Positions 53,367 through 63,024 of a DNA stretch of 64,000 nucleotides are shown here, piece after piece (position 1 is the first letter of the stretch; each line of letters starts with the position of its first letter). Both the position numbers and the translations under genes were made by a program. A model generated the notes under the pieces. It saw nothing but the letters and a program-made list of their open reading frames with translations. It ran no database searches and was not told the DNA's origin. The stretch is from PALSA-1004 sp963804885 (GTDB lineage Bacteria > Pseudomonadota > Gammaproteobacteria > Burkholderiales > SG8-41), in the NCBI GenBank assembly GCA_963804885.1, contig CAWDSF010000010.1:124001-188000 (forward strand), written 5' to 3'.

Positions 53367-54230
53367 ATGGTGATGGCAAAGATGAAGGGACTGGGGCGCG
53401 GCCTGGATGCACTGCTCGGCAGCGAGGAGCCGGCTGCGGCACGGGCGGCGGGCGACCAGCAGGCCGAACTCAAAGTCGATCTTTTGCAGCCCGGCAAATA
53501 TCAGCCGCGCACGCGCATGGACGAAGCGGCCCTGAAGGAGTTGGCCGACTCCATCCGGATGCAGGGCGTCATGCAGCCCATCCTGGTGCGCCCGGTCGGC
53601 GGCGGGCGTTACGAAATCATCGCCGGCGAACGGCGCTGGCGTGCCGCGCGCATGGCCGGTTTGAGCGACGTGCCGGCGCTGGTCCGCGAAGTCCCGGACA
53701 ATGCCGCGCTCGCGATGGCCTTGATCGAAAACATTCAGCGCGAAGACTTGAATCCGCTCGAAGAGGCCAACGGCATTCAGCGCCTGGTCACGGAGTTCAA
53801 TATCACGCACGACAAGGCGGCCGAAATGGTCGGCCGCTCACGCAGTGCCGTATCCAACCTGCTGCGCCTGCTGGCGCTCTCGGAACCGGTGCGCGATCTC
53901 CTGCACCAGGGCAAGCTCGATATGGGGCACGCGCGCGCGCTGCTGGCGTTGACCGGTATGCAGCAAATCGAAACCGCCCGCTTGATCGCCGAGCGCGGCA
54001 TGTCGGTGCGCGAAACTGAAAAGTTGGTCGGCCGGCTGTTGCGCGGAACCCCGGCTAAAAAATCGCGCAAGACGTCGGATCGCGATGTGCTGCGCTTGCA
54101 GGAAGAGTTGGCGCAAAAGCTGGGGACCAAAGTCGAAATCAAGGCCGGCAGCAAGGGCCGCGGCTCAGTGGTGATCCAGTATTCGAACCTCGATCAACTG
54201 GACGCGATTTTGGCGCGGCTTAGCCGATGA
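53367..54230 (+). CDS. parB: Chromosome partitioning protein ParB (Spo0J)
   Basis: 287 residues from ATG 53367; ATG 53373 (MAKMKGLGRGLDALLG) is equally possible. The N-terminal CTPase motifs are present: MQPILVRPVGGGRYEIIAGERRWRAA (split: GGRYEIIAGERRWRAA, near 85) and ENIQREDLNPLEEA near 110. A helix-turn-helix follows (THDKAAEMVGRSRSAVSNLLRL). It binds the two parS sites at 49923 and 49969. Seven bases separate it from parA. Confidence 0.95.
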   Translation: MVMAKMKGLGRGLDALLGSEEPAAARAAGDQQAELKVDLLQPGKYQPRTRMDEAALKELADSIRMQGVMQPILVRPVGGGRYEIIAGERRWRAARMAGLSDVPALVREVPDNAALAMALIENIQREDLNPLEEANGIQRLVTEFNITHDKAAEMVGRSRSAVSNLLRLLALSEPVRDLLHQGKLDMGHARALLALTGMQQIETARLIAERGMSVRETEKLVGRLLRGTPAKKSRKTSDRDVLRLQEELAQKLGTKVEIKAGSKGRGSVVIQYSNLDQLDAILARLSR

Positions 54231-54253
54231 CGCTCACATGTTGCACTGCAAGA

Positions 54254-54287
54254 CCGTTTGACGCCAAACGGCGAAACTAAGTACAAT
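54254..54287 (+). promoter_or_regulatory. Probable atp operon promoter with overlapping inverted repeat
   Basis: TTGACG (54258–54263) and TACAAT (54282–54287) are 18 bp apart. An inverted repeat, CCGTTTG-ACGC-CAAACGG (54254–54271), overlaps the -35 and could be an operator or a short hairpin at the parB 3' end. The -10 lies only four bases before the atpI start at 54292, so the transcript may be leaderless for atpI. Confidence 0.5.
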
Positions 54288-54291
54288 CAAC

Positions 54292-54693
54292 ATGTTGACT
54301 TGGATCAATCTGGCCGTTGGGGCGGTTCCGCATACTTTCAAAAACAGGCCCTTACGCGTCGTTCTGCGGCTGCAATTTCTAGTGACCCTTGGAATCGCGG
54401 TGGGCGCGGGCTTATGGCTCGGCGTATACGCTGCAATTTCCGCGTTGCTCGGCGGCATGGTCATGATGGTTGCGTGTTGCGTTTATGCGGCATTGACCGG
54501 GCGCAACAAAGTGCGGTCCGCAGGCGAAACCCTGAGGGTATTGATTAGAGCCGAAACCGCCAAGATCGGGGTTATCGTGCTCCAGTTGTGGGTGGTGTTG
54601 ACGGCATATGAAGGGGTGGTGCCCGGAGTTTTTATCGGCACTTTTATCGTCGCAGTATTGATTTATCCGGTCGCGTTGCTGGTGCGCGATTGA
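54292..54693 (+). CDS. atpI: ATP synthase subunit I
   Basis: 133 residues with four hydrophobic segments (near 28, 45, 90 and 115). Position directly upstream of atpB and the Gly-rich second segment (AISALLGGMVMMVACCVYAAL) fit AtpI, which helps assemble the c-ring. Sequence conservation in this family is low, so the call rests mainly on context. No ribosome site is seen, in line with a possibly leaderless start. Confidence 0.85.
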   Translation: MLTWINLAVGAVPHTFKNRPLRVVLRLQFLVTLGIAVGAGLWLGVYAAISALLGGMVMMVACCVYAALTGRNKVRSAGETLRVLIRAETAKIGVIVLQLWVVLTAYEGVVPGVFIGTFIVAVLIYPVALLVRD

Positions 54694-54799
54694 TTGGACC
54701 TTGGTCCCATAGCCGTGGGTCTGGTCAGCGCATAACCTGTGCGTCGGCAAACGCAATCGGTGGCTACGGTGCTTACAATCAGGATCGCAGGGAATTGCA

Positions 54800-55606
54800 A
54801 TGAGTGAAGCCGGCGGACTCACGCCAACCGAGTATATCGGTCACCACCTGACCAATCGCACCGTGTCGCTCGGCGACAGCCCGTTCTGGACGCTGCATCT
54901 GGACACGTTTCTGACGGCGGTTGCACTGGGCATCGTCGGTTTTGGATTCCTGTGGTGGGTAACGCGCGGCGTGACCGCCGGCGTGCCGAACCGCCGCCAG
55001 GCGTTTGTCGAATTGCTGGGCGACTTTGTCGATGACCAGGTCAAAGGCATTTTTCACGGCAGCCGCGCTTTCGTCACCCCGCTCGCGTTGACCGTGTTTG
55101 TCTGGGTGCTGTTGATGAACGCGATGGATTTCCTGCCGGTCGATCTCGTCGCGGCCTTTACCACCCATGTGCTGCACCAGCATGAATGGAAGCCGGTGCC
55201 GACTTCCGACGTGAATACGACTTTCGCGCTGGCGTTGTCGGTCTGGGGCCTGATGATCTTCTACAATCTCAAAGTCAAGGGTGTCGGCGGCTGGACTCAC
55301 GAGCTCTTTTGCACGCCGTTCGGTTCGAACCCCCTGCTGTGGGTGTTTAATTTCCTGTTTAACGTGGTCGAGTACATCTCCAAGCCGCTGTCGCATTCGC
55401 TGCGGCTCTACGGCAATATTTATGCGGGCGAGATCATTTTCATGCTGTTGTGGATGTGGGCGGCGACCGGACTGGTCGGTTCCGTATTCGGCGGCGTGCT
55501 GGCATTCGGCTGGGCGATCTTTCACATTCTGATCGTCGTTCTGCAAGCCTACATATTCATGATGCTGACCGCCGTTTACATGGCGATGGCGCACGAAAGT
55601 CATTGA
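54800..55606 (+). CDS. atpB: ATP synthase Fo subunit a
   Basis: 268 residues with five to six membrane segments. The conserved proton-channel helix shows PLSHSLRLYGNIYAGEIIF, including the essential Arg, near residue 205. NAMDFLPVDL near 110 is typical of proteobacterial subunit a. GCAGGGAATTGC precedes the start. Works with the c-ring to move protons. Confidence 0.96.
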   Translation: MSEAGGLTPTEYIGHHLTNRTVSLGDSPFWTLHLDTFLTAVALGIVGFGFLWWVTRGVTAGVPNRRQAFVELLGDFVDDQVKGIFHGSRAFVTPLALTVFVWVLLMNAMDFLPVDLVAAFTTHVLHQHEWKPVPTSDVNTTFALALSVWGLMIFYNLKVKGVGGWTHELFCTPFGSNPLLWVFNFLFNVVEYISKPLSHSLRLYGNIYAGEIIFMLLWMWAATGLVGSVFGGVLAFGWAIFHILIVVLQAYIFMMLTAVYMAMAHESH

Positions 55607-55649
55607 ACAAATAACCCGTCGAAACGATTTTCCCTGAAAGGAGATAGTA

Positions 55650-55922
55650 ATGGACAAGTTGCAAATGGTAGCGATGATTCAGGCCTATACCGGCATCGGC
55701 ATCGGCCTGATGATTGGCTTGGGGGCCGCCGGCGCGTGTATCGGCGTGGGCATCATGTGCAGCCGCTTTCTCGAGGGTGCTGCACGCCAGCCCGAACTGA
55801 TGCCGCAACTGCAGGCCAAAGTGTTCCTGCTCCTGGGCCTGATCGACGCCTCGTTCATTATCGGCGTCGGCCTGGCCCTGTGGTTCGCGACCGGCAATCC
55901 GCTGCTGGCCAGCCTCAAGTAA
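55650..55922 (+). CDS. atpE: ATP synthase Fo subunit c
   Basis: 90 residues forming a two-helix hairpin. Helix 1 is glycine-rich (GIGIGLMIGLGAAGACIGVGI), the polar loop has RQPEL, and helix 2 carries the proton-binding Asp66 in LLGLIDASFIIGVGLALWF. No Gln/Glu/Ser set of sodium-type rings is seen, so proton coupling is expected. The strong AAAGGAGA site (55637–55644) fits the high expression this subunit needs. Confidence 0.97.
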   Translation: MDKLQMVAMIQAYTGIGIGLMIGLGAAGACIGVGIMCSRFLEGAARQPELMPQLQAKVFLLLGLIDASFIIGVGLALWFATGNPLLASLK

Positions 55923-55952
55923 TTTCCGGGAAATTTTCAGCAGGGGCAAAGC

Positions 55953-56423
55953 ATGAACCTAAACGTCACCATGTTTGCGCAGGCCGTCACGTTCTTCGTG
56001 TTTATTTTCTTTTGCGCAAAGTTCATCTGGCCGCCGTTGACCAACGCCATTTCGGCGCGCCAGAAAAAGGTTGCGGATGGACTGGCGGCGGCCGAAGAAG
56101 GCAAGCAGTCGCTCGCGCGCGCCGCGGTAACAGCGGAAGAAGAAATCGGCAAGGCGCGCACGCGTGCCGCCGAAATCGTCACCCAGGCCGAAAAACGCGT
56201 TTCGCAAATGATCGAGGAAGCCAAGAACGCGGCGCGCGACGAGGGCAACCGCGAGAAAGCGGCCGCCAAGGCGGAAATCGAGCAGGAGGTTTCGCGCGCG
56301 CGCGAAGCGCTGCGGCTGCAGGTTGCCGCGCTGGCGGTGGCGGGTGCGGAAAAAATTCTGCGGCGCGAAGTCGATGCGAAAACCCATGCCGCTCTGTTGC
56401 AGGCAGTGCAGGCGGAGCTGTAG
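55953..56423 (+). CDS. atpF: ATP synthase Fo subunit b
   Basis: 156 residues. One N-terminal membrane helix (FAQAVTFFVFIFFCAKFIWPP) is followed by a long charged, Ala- and Glu-rich helix that forms the peripheral stalk dimer. Length and layout match bacterial subunit b. Lies 30 bp after atpE and 8 bp before atpH. Confidence 0.96.
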   Translation: MNLNVTMFAQAVTFFVFIFFCAKFIWPPLTNAISARQKKVADGLAAAEEGKQSLARAAVTAEEEIGKARTRAAEIVTQAEKRVSQMIEEAKNAARDEGNREKAAAKAEIEQEVSRAREALRLQVAALAVAGAEKILRREVDAKTHAALLQAVQAEL

Positions 56424-56431
56424 AGCGAAAA

Positions 56432-56968
56432 ATGGCTGAAACAGTCACCATCGCGCGCCCCTATGCGGAAGCTGCATTCAAGCTCGCGCACGAGCAAAAC
56501 CGGCTCGAGCCATGGTCGCAGATGCTGGGACTGCTCGAACTCGTCACCCAGGACGCGGACGTCGCGCGTTGTCTTAGCGACCCCAATGTCAGCGCGCAGC
56601 AACTGGAAAGCCTGGTTCTGGGCGTGTGCGGCGAGCGTCTGGACGGCGCGGGACGCAATTTCGTGCAGGTGCTGGTGCATAACAACCGGCTCGCTGTGCT
56701 GCCGGAAATTCGCGCGATGTTCGAGCAATTGCGGCTGGCACAGGAGGGCGTGCTGGAGGCGGAAATATATTCGGCTTTTGCGGTCAACGATGCCGAGGTC
56801 GCGCAACTGGTGAAGAAGCTTGAAAGCAAATATCAGCGCAAGGTGCGCGCGCAGGTCAGCGTCGATCCAACCCTGATCGGCGGAATCAAGATCGTGATCG
56901 GCGACAAGGTGGTAGACGCGACCGTCCGCGGCAAACTCGACGCAATGTCGGCCGCACTCATTCGTTAG
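56432..56968 (+). CDS. atpH: ATP synthase F1 subunit delta
   Basis: 178 residues from ATG 56432 (MAETVTIARPYAEAAFKLA); the open frame extends far upstream but that part is a shadow of atpE and atpF. ARPYAEAAF at the N-terminus and DPTLIGGIKIVIGDKVVDATVRGKL at the C-terminus (core GGIKIVIGDKVVD) are the family signatures. It joins F1 to the b-subunit stalk. Confidence 0.95.
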   Translation: MAETVTIARPYAEAAFKLAHEQNRLEPWSQMLGLLELVTQDADVARCLSDPNVSAQQLESLVLGVCGERLDGAGRNFVQVLVHNNRLAVLPEIRAMFEQLRLAQEGVLEAEIYSAFAVNDAEVAQLVKKLESKYQRKVRAQVSVDPTLIGGIKIVIGDKVVDATVRGKLDAMSAALIR

Positions 56969-56977
56969 GAGCTTCAG

Positions 56978-58525
<1,548 letters not shown>

Positions 58526-58580
58526 ATTTGCGCCGCGGTAATTCGAGAACCCGCAGCAATCCCGGTCAAGGATAAGACGC

Positions 58581-59445
58581 ATGGCAGGCAGCAAGGAAAT
58601 ACGGACCAAGATCAAGAGCGTGCAAAGCACGCGCAAGATCACCAAGGCGATGGAAATGGTTTCCGCGTCGAAGATGCGCAAGGCGCAGGAGCGCATGCGC
58701 GCCGCGCGCCCCTATGGGGAAAAGATCCGCAACGTCGCCGCGCACATTTCCCACGCCAACCCCGAGTACCGCCATCCGTTCCTGATCGAGCGCGACTCGG
58801 TCAAAAAAGTCGGCATCATCATCATCACCACCGACAAGGGGCTGTGCGGCGGCCTGAACACCAACGTGCAGCGGCTCGCTCTCACCAAAATGAAAGAGTG
58901 GGAGGCCGAAGGCGAGTCGTTCGAAGTCTGCTGCATCGGCAACCAGGGCCTGGGCTTCATGCAGCGGCTCGGCGCCAACATCGTGTCGCAGATCACGCAG
59001 CTGGGCGACCGGCCGCCGATGGATAAGCTGGTCGGCGTCATCAAGGTCATGCTCGACGGCTATAGAGAAGACCGCTTCGACCGCCTGCTGATTTTCTACA
59101 CGAAATTCATCAACACCATGAAGCAGGAACCGGTCGATGGAGCAGTTGCTGCCGCTATCGGGTGAGAAGCTCGGCGTGCCCGAGGGCGCGTGGGACTACA
59201 TTTACGAACCCGAAGCCAAGGTCGTGCTCGATCAGGTGCTGACGCGCTACGTCGAAGCGATCATCTACCAGGCGCTGAGCGAAAACCTGGCGTCGGAACA
59301 GTCGGCCCGCATGGTCGCCATGAAAGCCGCGTCGGACAATGCCAACAACGTGATCGACGAACTGACGCTTATTTACAACAAATCCCGCCAGGCGGCGATC
59401 ACGCAGGAACTGTCGGAGATCGTCGCCGGCGCCGCCGCGGTTTAA
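58581..59445 (+). CDS. atpG: ATP synthase F1 subunit gamma (frameshifted near 59137)
   Basis: MAGSKEIRTKIKSVQSTRKITKAMEMV is the typical start (core KSVQSTRKITKAMEMV). The frame breaks after TMKQEPV; removing one base near 59135–59139 joins it to EQLLPLSGEKLG and the C-terminal helix SEQSARMVAMKAASDNANN. Span 865 bp, one over 288 codons, and 287 residues is normal for gamma. The central rotor subunit is essential for the complex, so the shift is probably a sequence error. Confidence 0.95.
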
Positions 59446-59476
59446 CCATTTGAATTGAACGTTTAGGAAGAACGCT

Positions 59477-60907
59477 ATGGCACAAGCACAAGGCACCATC
59501 GTCCAGTGTATCGGCGCGGTAACCGACATCGCATTTCCGCGCGATGCCATGCCGCGGGTTTACGATGCGCTGGTCCTGGAAGAAGACGCGGCCAATCCGC
59601 TGGTCGAAAAAGGGCTCACGTTCGAGGTCGAGCAGCAGTTGGGCGACGGCGTCGTGCGCACCATCGCGCTCGGCTCTTCGGACGGTTTGCGCCGCGGCAT
59701 GAAAGTCGCGAGCACCGGCAAGCCGATTTCCGTGCCGGTCGGCCAGGCGACGCTCGGCCGCGTCATGGACGTGCTGGGCCGTCCGATCGACGAGCGTGGC
59801 CCGATCGGAACCGACGAGCGCCGGTCGATCCACCAGACCGCGCCGAAGTTCGACGAATTGTCACCCTCGGTCGAATTGCTCGAAACCGGCATCAAGGTGA
59901 TCGACCTGATTTGTCCGTTCGCCAAGGGCGGCAAGATCGGCCTCTTCGGCGGCGCCGGCGTCGGCAAGACGGTGACGATGCTCGAGCTGATCAACAATAT
60001 CGCGACGCAGCACTCGGGGCTGTCCGTGTTCGCCGGCGTCGGCGAGCGCACGCGCGAAGGCAACGACTTCTATCACGAAATGTCGGAAGCCAAGGTCATC
60101 GTGCAGGAAGACCTGTCGAAGTCGAAAGTGGCGATGGTGTTCGGCCAGATGAACGAACCGCCGGGCAACCGTTTGCGCGTGGCCCTGACGGGGCTGACGA
60201 TGGCCGAAAGCTTCCGCGACGAGGGGCGCGACATTCTGCTCTTCATCGACAACATTTACCGCTTCACGCTCGCCGGCACTGAAGTGTCGGCCCTGCTGGG
60301 CCGGATGCCGTCCGCCGTCGGTTATCAACCGACGCTCGCCGAAGAAATGGGCCGCCTGCAGGAGCGCATCACCTCCACCAAGACCGGTTCGATCACGTCG
60401 ATCCAGGCGATTTACGTTCCGGCCGACGATTTGACCGACCCTTCGCCCGCGACCACGTTCGGCCACCTCGACGCCACCATCGTGTTGTCGCGCGAAATCG
60501 CGTCGCTCGGTATTTATCCGTCGGTCGATCCGCTCGATTCGACGTCGCGCCAGGTCGACCCGCACGTGATCGGCGAAGAGCATTACAACACCACCCGCGC
60601 GGTGCAGGAAGTGCTGCAGCGCTATAAAGAACTGCGCGACATTATCGCGATTCTCGGCATGGACGAACTGTCGCCCGAAGACAAGCTGGCGGTCGGCCGC
60701 GCGCGCAAGATCCAGCGTTTCCTGTCGCAGCCTTTCCACGTCGCCGAAGTGTTCACCGGTTCGCCGGGTAAATACGTGACGTTGAAGGAGACGATCAAAG
60801 GCTTCAAGATGATCGTCGAAGGCGAATGCGACCACATGCCCGAACAGGCGTTCTATATGGTCGGCGGCATCGAGGAAGCGATCGCCAAGGCGAAAACAAC
60901 GACCTGA
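59477..60907 (+). CDS. atpD: ATP synthase F1 subunit beta
   Basis: 476 residues. Catalytic subunit. Walker A GGAGVGKTVTMLELI near residue 155, GERTREGNDFY near 190, Walker B region ILLFIDNIYRFT near 255, and the signature PAVGYQPTLAEEMG-like PSAVGYQPTLAEEMG near 280. Note DNIYRF where DNIFRF is commoner. Between atpG (31 bp) and atpC (9 bp). Confidence 0.98.
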   Translation: MAQAQGTIVQCIGAVTDIAFPRDAMPRVYDALVLEEDAANPLVEKGLTFEVEQQLGDGVVRTIALGSSDGLRRGMKVASTGKPISVPVGQATLGRVMDVLGRPIDERGPIGTDERRSIHQTAPKFDELSPSVELLETGIKVIDLICPFAKGGKIGLFGGAGVGKTVTMLELINNIATQHSGLSVFAGVGERTREGNDFYHEMSEAKVIVQEDLSKSKVAMVFGQMNEPPGNRLRVALTGLTMAESFRDEGRDILLFIDNIYRFTLAGTEVSALLGRMPSAVGYQPTLAEEMGRLQERITSTKTGSITSIQAIYVPADDLTDPSPATTFGHLDATIVLSREIASLGIYPSVDPLDSTSRQVDPHVIGEEHYNTTRAVQEVLQRYKELRDIIAILGMDELSPEDKLAVGRARKIQRFLSQPFHVAEVFTGSPGKYVTLKETIKGFKMIVEGECDHMPEQAFYMVGGIEEAIAKAKTTT

Positions 60908-60916
60908 TCGCGAGCC

Positions 60917-61333
60917 ATGGCGCACACCATACACATCGACGTCGTCAGCGCGGAAGAGAGCATCTACTCGGGCGAGGCGGAATTCGTCGTCCTGCCGGGC
61001 GAGGCGGGCGAGCTGGGTATCTATCCGCAGCACACGCCGCTCATTACGCGCATCAAGGCGGGTTCGGTGCGCATCAAGCCTGCCGGCGGCGGCGCCGAAG
61101 AACTGATCTTCGTCGCCGGCGGCATCCTCGAAGTGCAGCCTAAAGTTGTTACTGTGCTGGCCGACACGGCAATCCGCGGAGTGGACCTCGACGAGGCCAA
61201 AGCCAACGAGGCGATCAAGCGAGCGGAGGACGCCCGCGTCAAAACGCAGGACAAGCTCGAAGTCGCATCCGTCGAGGCGGAATTGGCGGTGCTCGCCGCC
61301 CAGCTCTGCCGCGATTCGCAAACTGCGCCATAA
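60917..61333 (+). CDS. atpC: ATP synthase F1 subunit epsilon
   Basis: 138 residues. The N-terminal beta-sandwich shows VVSAEESIYSGEAEFVVLPG and GELGIYPQHTPLITRIKAG (each a family signature), then the C-terminal two-helix hairpin (DEAKANEAIKRAEDAR). It links rotor to F1 and restrains ATP hydrolysis. Last gene of the operon; a terminator follows at 61422. Confidence 0.96.
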   Translation: MAHTIHIDVVSAEESIYSGEAEFVVLPGEAGELGIYPQHTPLITRIKAGSVRIKPAGGGAEELIFVAGGILEVQPKVVTVLADTAIRGVDLDEAKANEAIKRAEDARVKTQDKLEVASVEAELAVLAAQLCRDSQTAP

Positions 61334-61421
61334 GAAACAATAAAACCGGACGCCCTGCGGATGCCGGCTTAGTTTTGCAGATTCGAGCGCCCACGGGCGT
61401 TCAACCTGCGAGCGGAAAAAG

Positions 61422-61449
61422 AGGCGGCGCCAGGCCGCCTTTGCTTTTT
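61422..61449 (+). terminator. Rho-independent terminator of the atp operon
   Basis: Stem AGGCGGC (61422–61428) and GCCGCCT (61434–61440) with a five-base loop, followed by TTGCTTTTT. It lies 89 bp after the atpC stop and before glpD on the plus strand. Confidence 0.75.
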
Positions 61450-61493
61450 GCGCCTGCCGTTAAAATAAGCGATCGTTGACCCCAGGGCCCGCC

Positions 61494-63017
61494 GTGGATG
61501 AAAACGCGCACTTCGATCTGCTGATCATCGGCGGCGGCATCAACGGCGCCGGCATCGCGCGCGATGCCGCGGGCCGCGGCCTGTCGGTCCTGCTCGTCGA
61601 GAAAAACGATCTCGCCGCCGCCACCTCGTCGGCGAGCAGCAAGTTGATCCACGGCGGCCTGCGCTATCTCGAGCAGTACGAATTCCGGCTGGTGGCGGAG
61701 GCGTTGAGCGAGCGCGAGGTGTTGCTCAACATCGCGCCCCACCTCGTGCATCCGCTGCGTTTCGTCATGCCGCATGTGCCCGAATTGCGGCCGCGCTGGA
61801 TGATACGCGCAGGTCTTTATTTATACGACCACCTGGGGCGCCGCACACGGCTGGCGAGCTCGCACGGCGTCGATCTCAACGCGTCACCGTATGGCGCCGG
61901 CCTCAATCCGGCGGTGAAAAAAGGCTTCGTTTATTCGGATTGCCGCGTCGACGATGCGCGCCTGGTGGTCGTGAATGCGCTGTCCGCCCACGCGCTCAGC
62001 GCGCAAATCGCCACGCGCACGGAATGTCTGTTCGCTAAACGTGCAGGGCTGCGCTGGCATGCAGAGCTGCGCAGCGCCGAAGGCGTAACGCGAACGGTAA
62101 CCGCCACCGCGCTGGTCAATGCCGCGGGTCCGTGGGTGAAAGAAGTGCTGAACGAGCGGTTGCATCAGCCGAGCGGCGACAACGTAAAGCTGGTCAAGGG
62201 CAGCCATATCGTCGTGCCGAAGCAATATGTGGGCGAGCACGCGTGCATATTGCAGAACGACGATCGCCGCGTCGTCTTTATGATCCCGTATGAAGAGAAG
62301 TTCACGCTGATCGGCACGACCGACGTGGCGCTGAGCGGCGATCCGTCCAATCCTGACGCGAGCGCGCAGGAAATCGCGTACCTTTGCCGCGCCGCCAATC
62401 GCTACCTCGCGCGGCCGGTCGCGCCCACCGACGTGCTGTGGACTTATGCCGGCGTGCGTCCGCTGTACGACGATGGCAGCGCCAACCCTTCCGCGATCAC
62501 CCGCGACTACACGTTGAGACTGGACGCGGACGCCGGTATTGCGCCGGTGTTGTCGGTGTTCGGCGGCAAAATCACCACCTACCGCAAGCTTGCCGAGCAT
62601 GCGCTGACTAAGCTCGAGCATTGGTTTCCTGATATGCGGCCCGCATGGACTGCGGGCACGCCGTTGCCGGGTGGAGAGCTCCCGCAGGGATGGGAAAAAT
62701 TTACCGAAGTCGAGTTGCGGGCCCGCTATCCGTGGCTACCGGATGCCGTTCGCCGTGCCCTTGCGCGCCGCCACGGCGCGGCAGTGCCCGAAGTTGTGGC
62801 GGATGCGCGCGCAGTGGGCGATCTCGGCGCCTATTTCGGGGCCGAACTTTTCGCGCGGGAAATTGACTACTTGATCGAGCATGAATGGGCGCGCACGGCC
62901 GAAGATGTAGTTTATCGGCGCACTAAAACCGGCTTGCACCTGACCGCGGACCAGCGCGGTGCGGTGGCGCAGTACGTAGCGGCGCGGGTCGCAACCAACG
63001 CTTTGCCCATGAGATAA
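61494..63017 (+). CDS. glpD: Glycerol-3-phosphate dehydrogenase (FAD-dependent)
   Basis: About 507 residues from GTG 61494; TTG 61476 would add six residues and no ribosome site decides. The FAD-binding motif LLIIGGGINGAGIARDAAGRG (core GGGINGAGIARDAA) is at the N-terminus, then SSKLIHGGLRYLE, VNAAGPWV near 205 and FGGKITTYRKLAE near 360, as in GlpD. It oxidises glycerol 3-phosphate to dihydroxyacetone phosphate and feeds electrons to quinones. It separates atpC from glmU, which often lie closer together. Confidence 0.93.
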   Translation: MDENAHFDLLIIGGGINGAGIARDAAGRGLSVLLVEKNDLAAATSSASSKLIHGGLRYLEQYEFRLVAEALSEREVLLNIAPHLVHPLRFVMPHVPELRPRWMIRAGLYLYDHLGRRTRLASSHGVDLNASPYGAGLNPAVKKGFVYSDCRVDDARLVVVNALSAHALSAQIATRTECLFAKRAGLRWHAELRSAEGVTRTVTATALVNAAGPWVKEVLNERLHQPSGDNVKLVKGSHIVVPKQYVGEHACILQNDDRRVVFMIPYEEKFTLIGTTDVALSGDPSNPDASAQEIAYLCRAANRYLARPVAPTDVLWTYAGVRPLYDDGSANPSAITRDYTLRLDADAGIAPVLSVFGGKITTYRKLAEHALTKLEHWFPDMRPAWTAGTPLPGGELPQGWEKFTEVELRARYPWLPDAVRRALARRHGAAVPEVVADARAVGDLGAYFGAELFAREIDYLIEHEWARTAEDVVYRRTKTGLHLTADQRGAVAQYVAARVATNALPMR

Positions 63018-63024
63018 TCGATCG

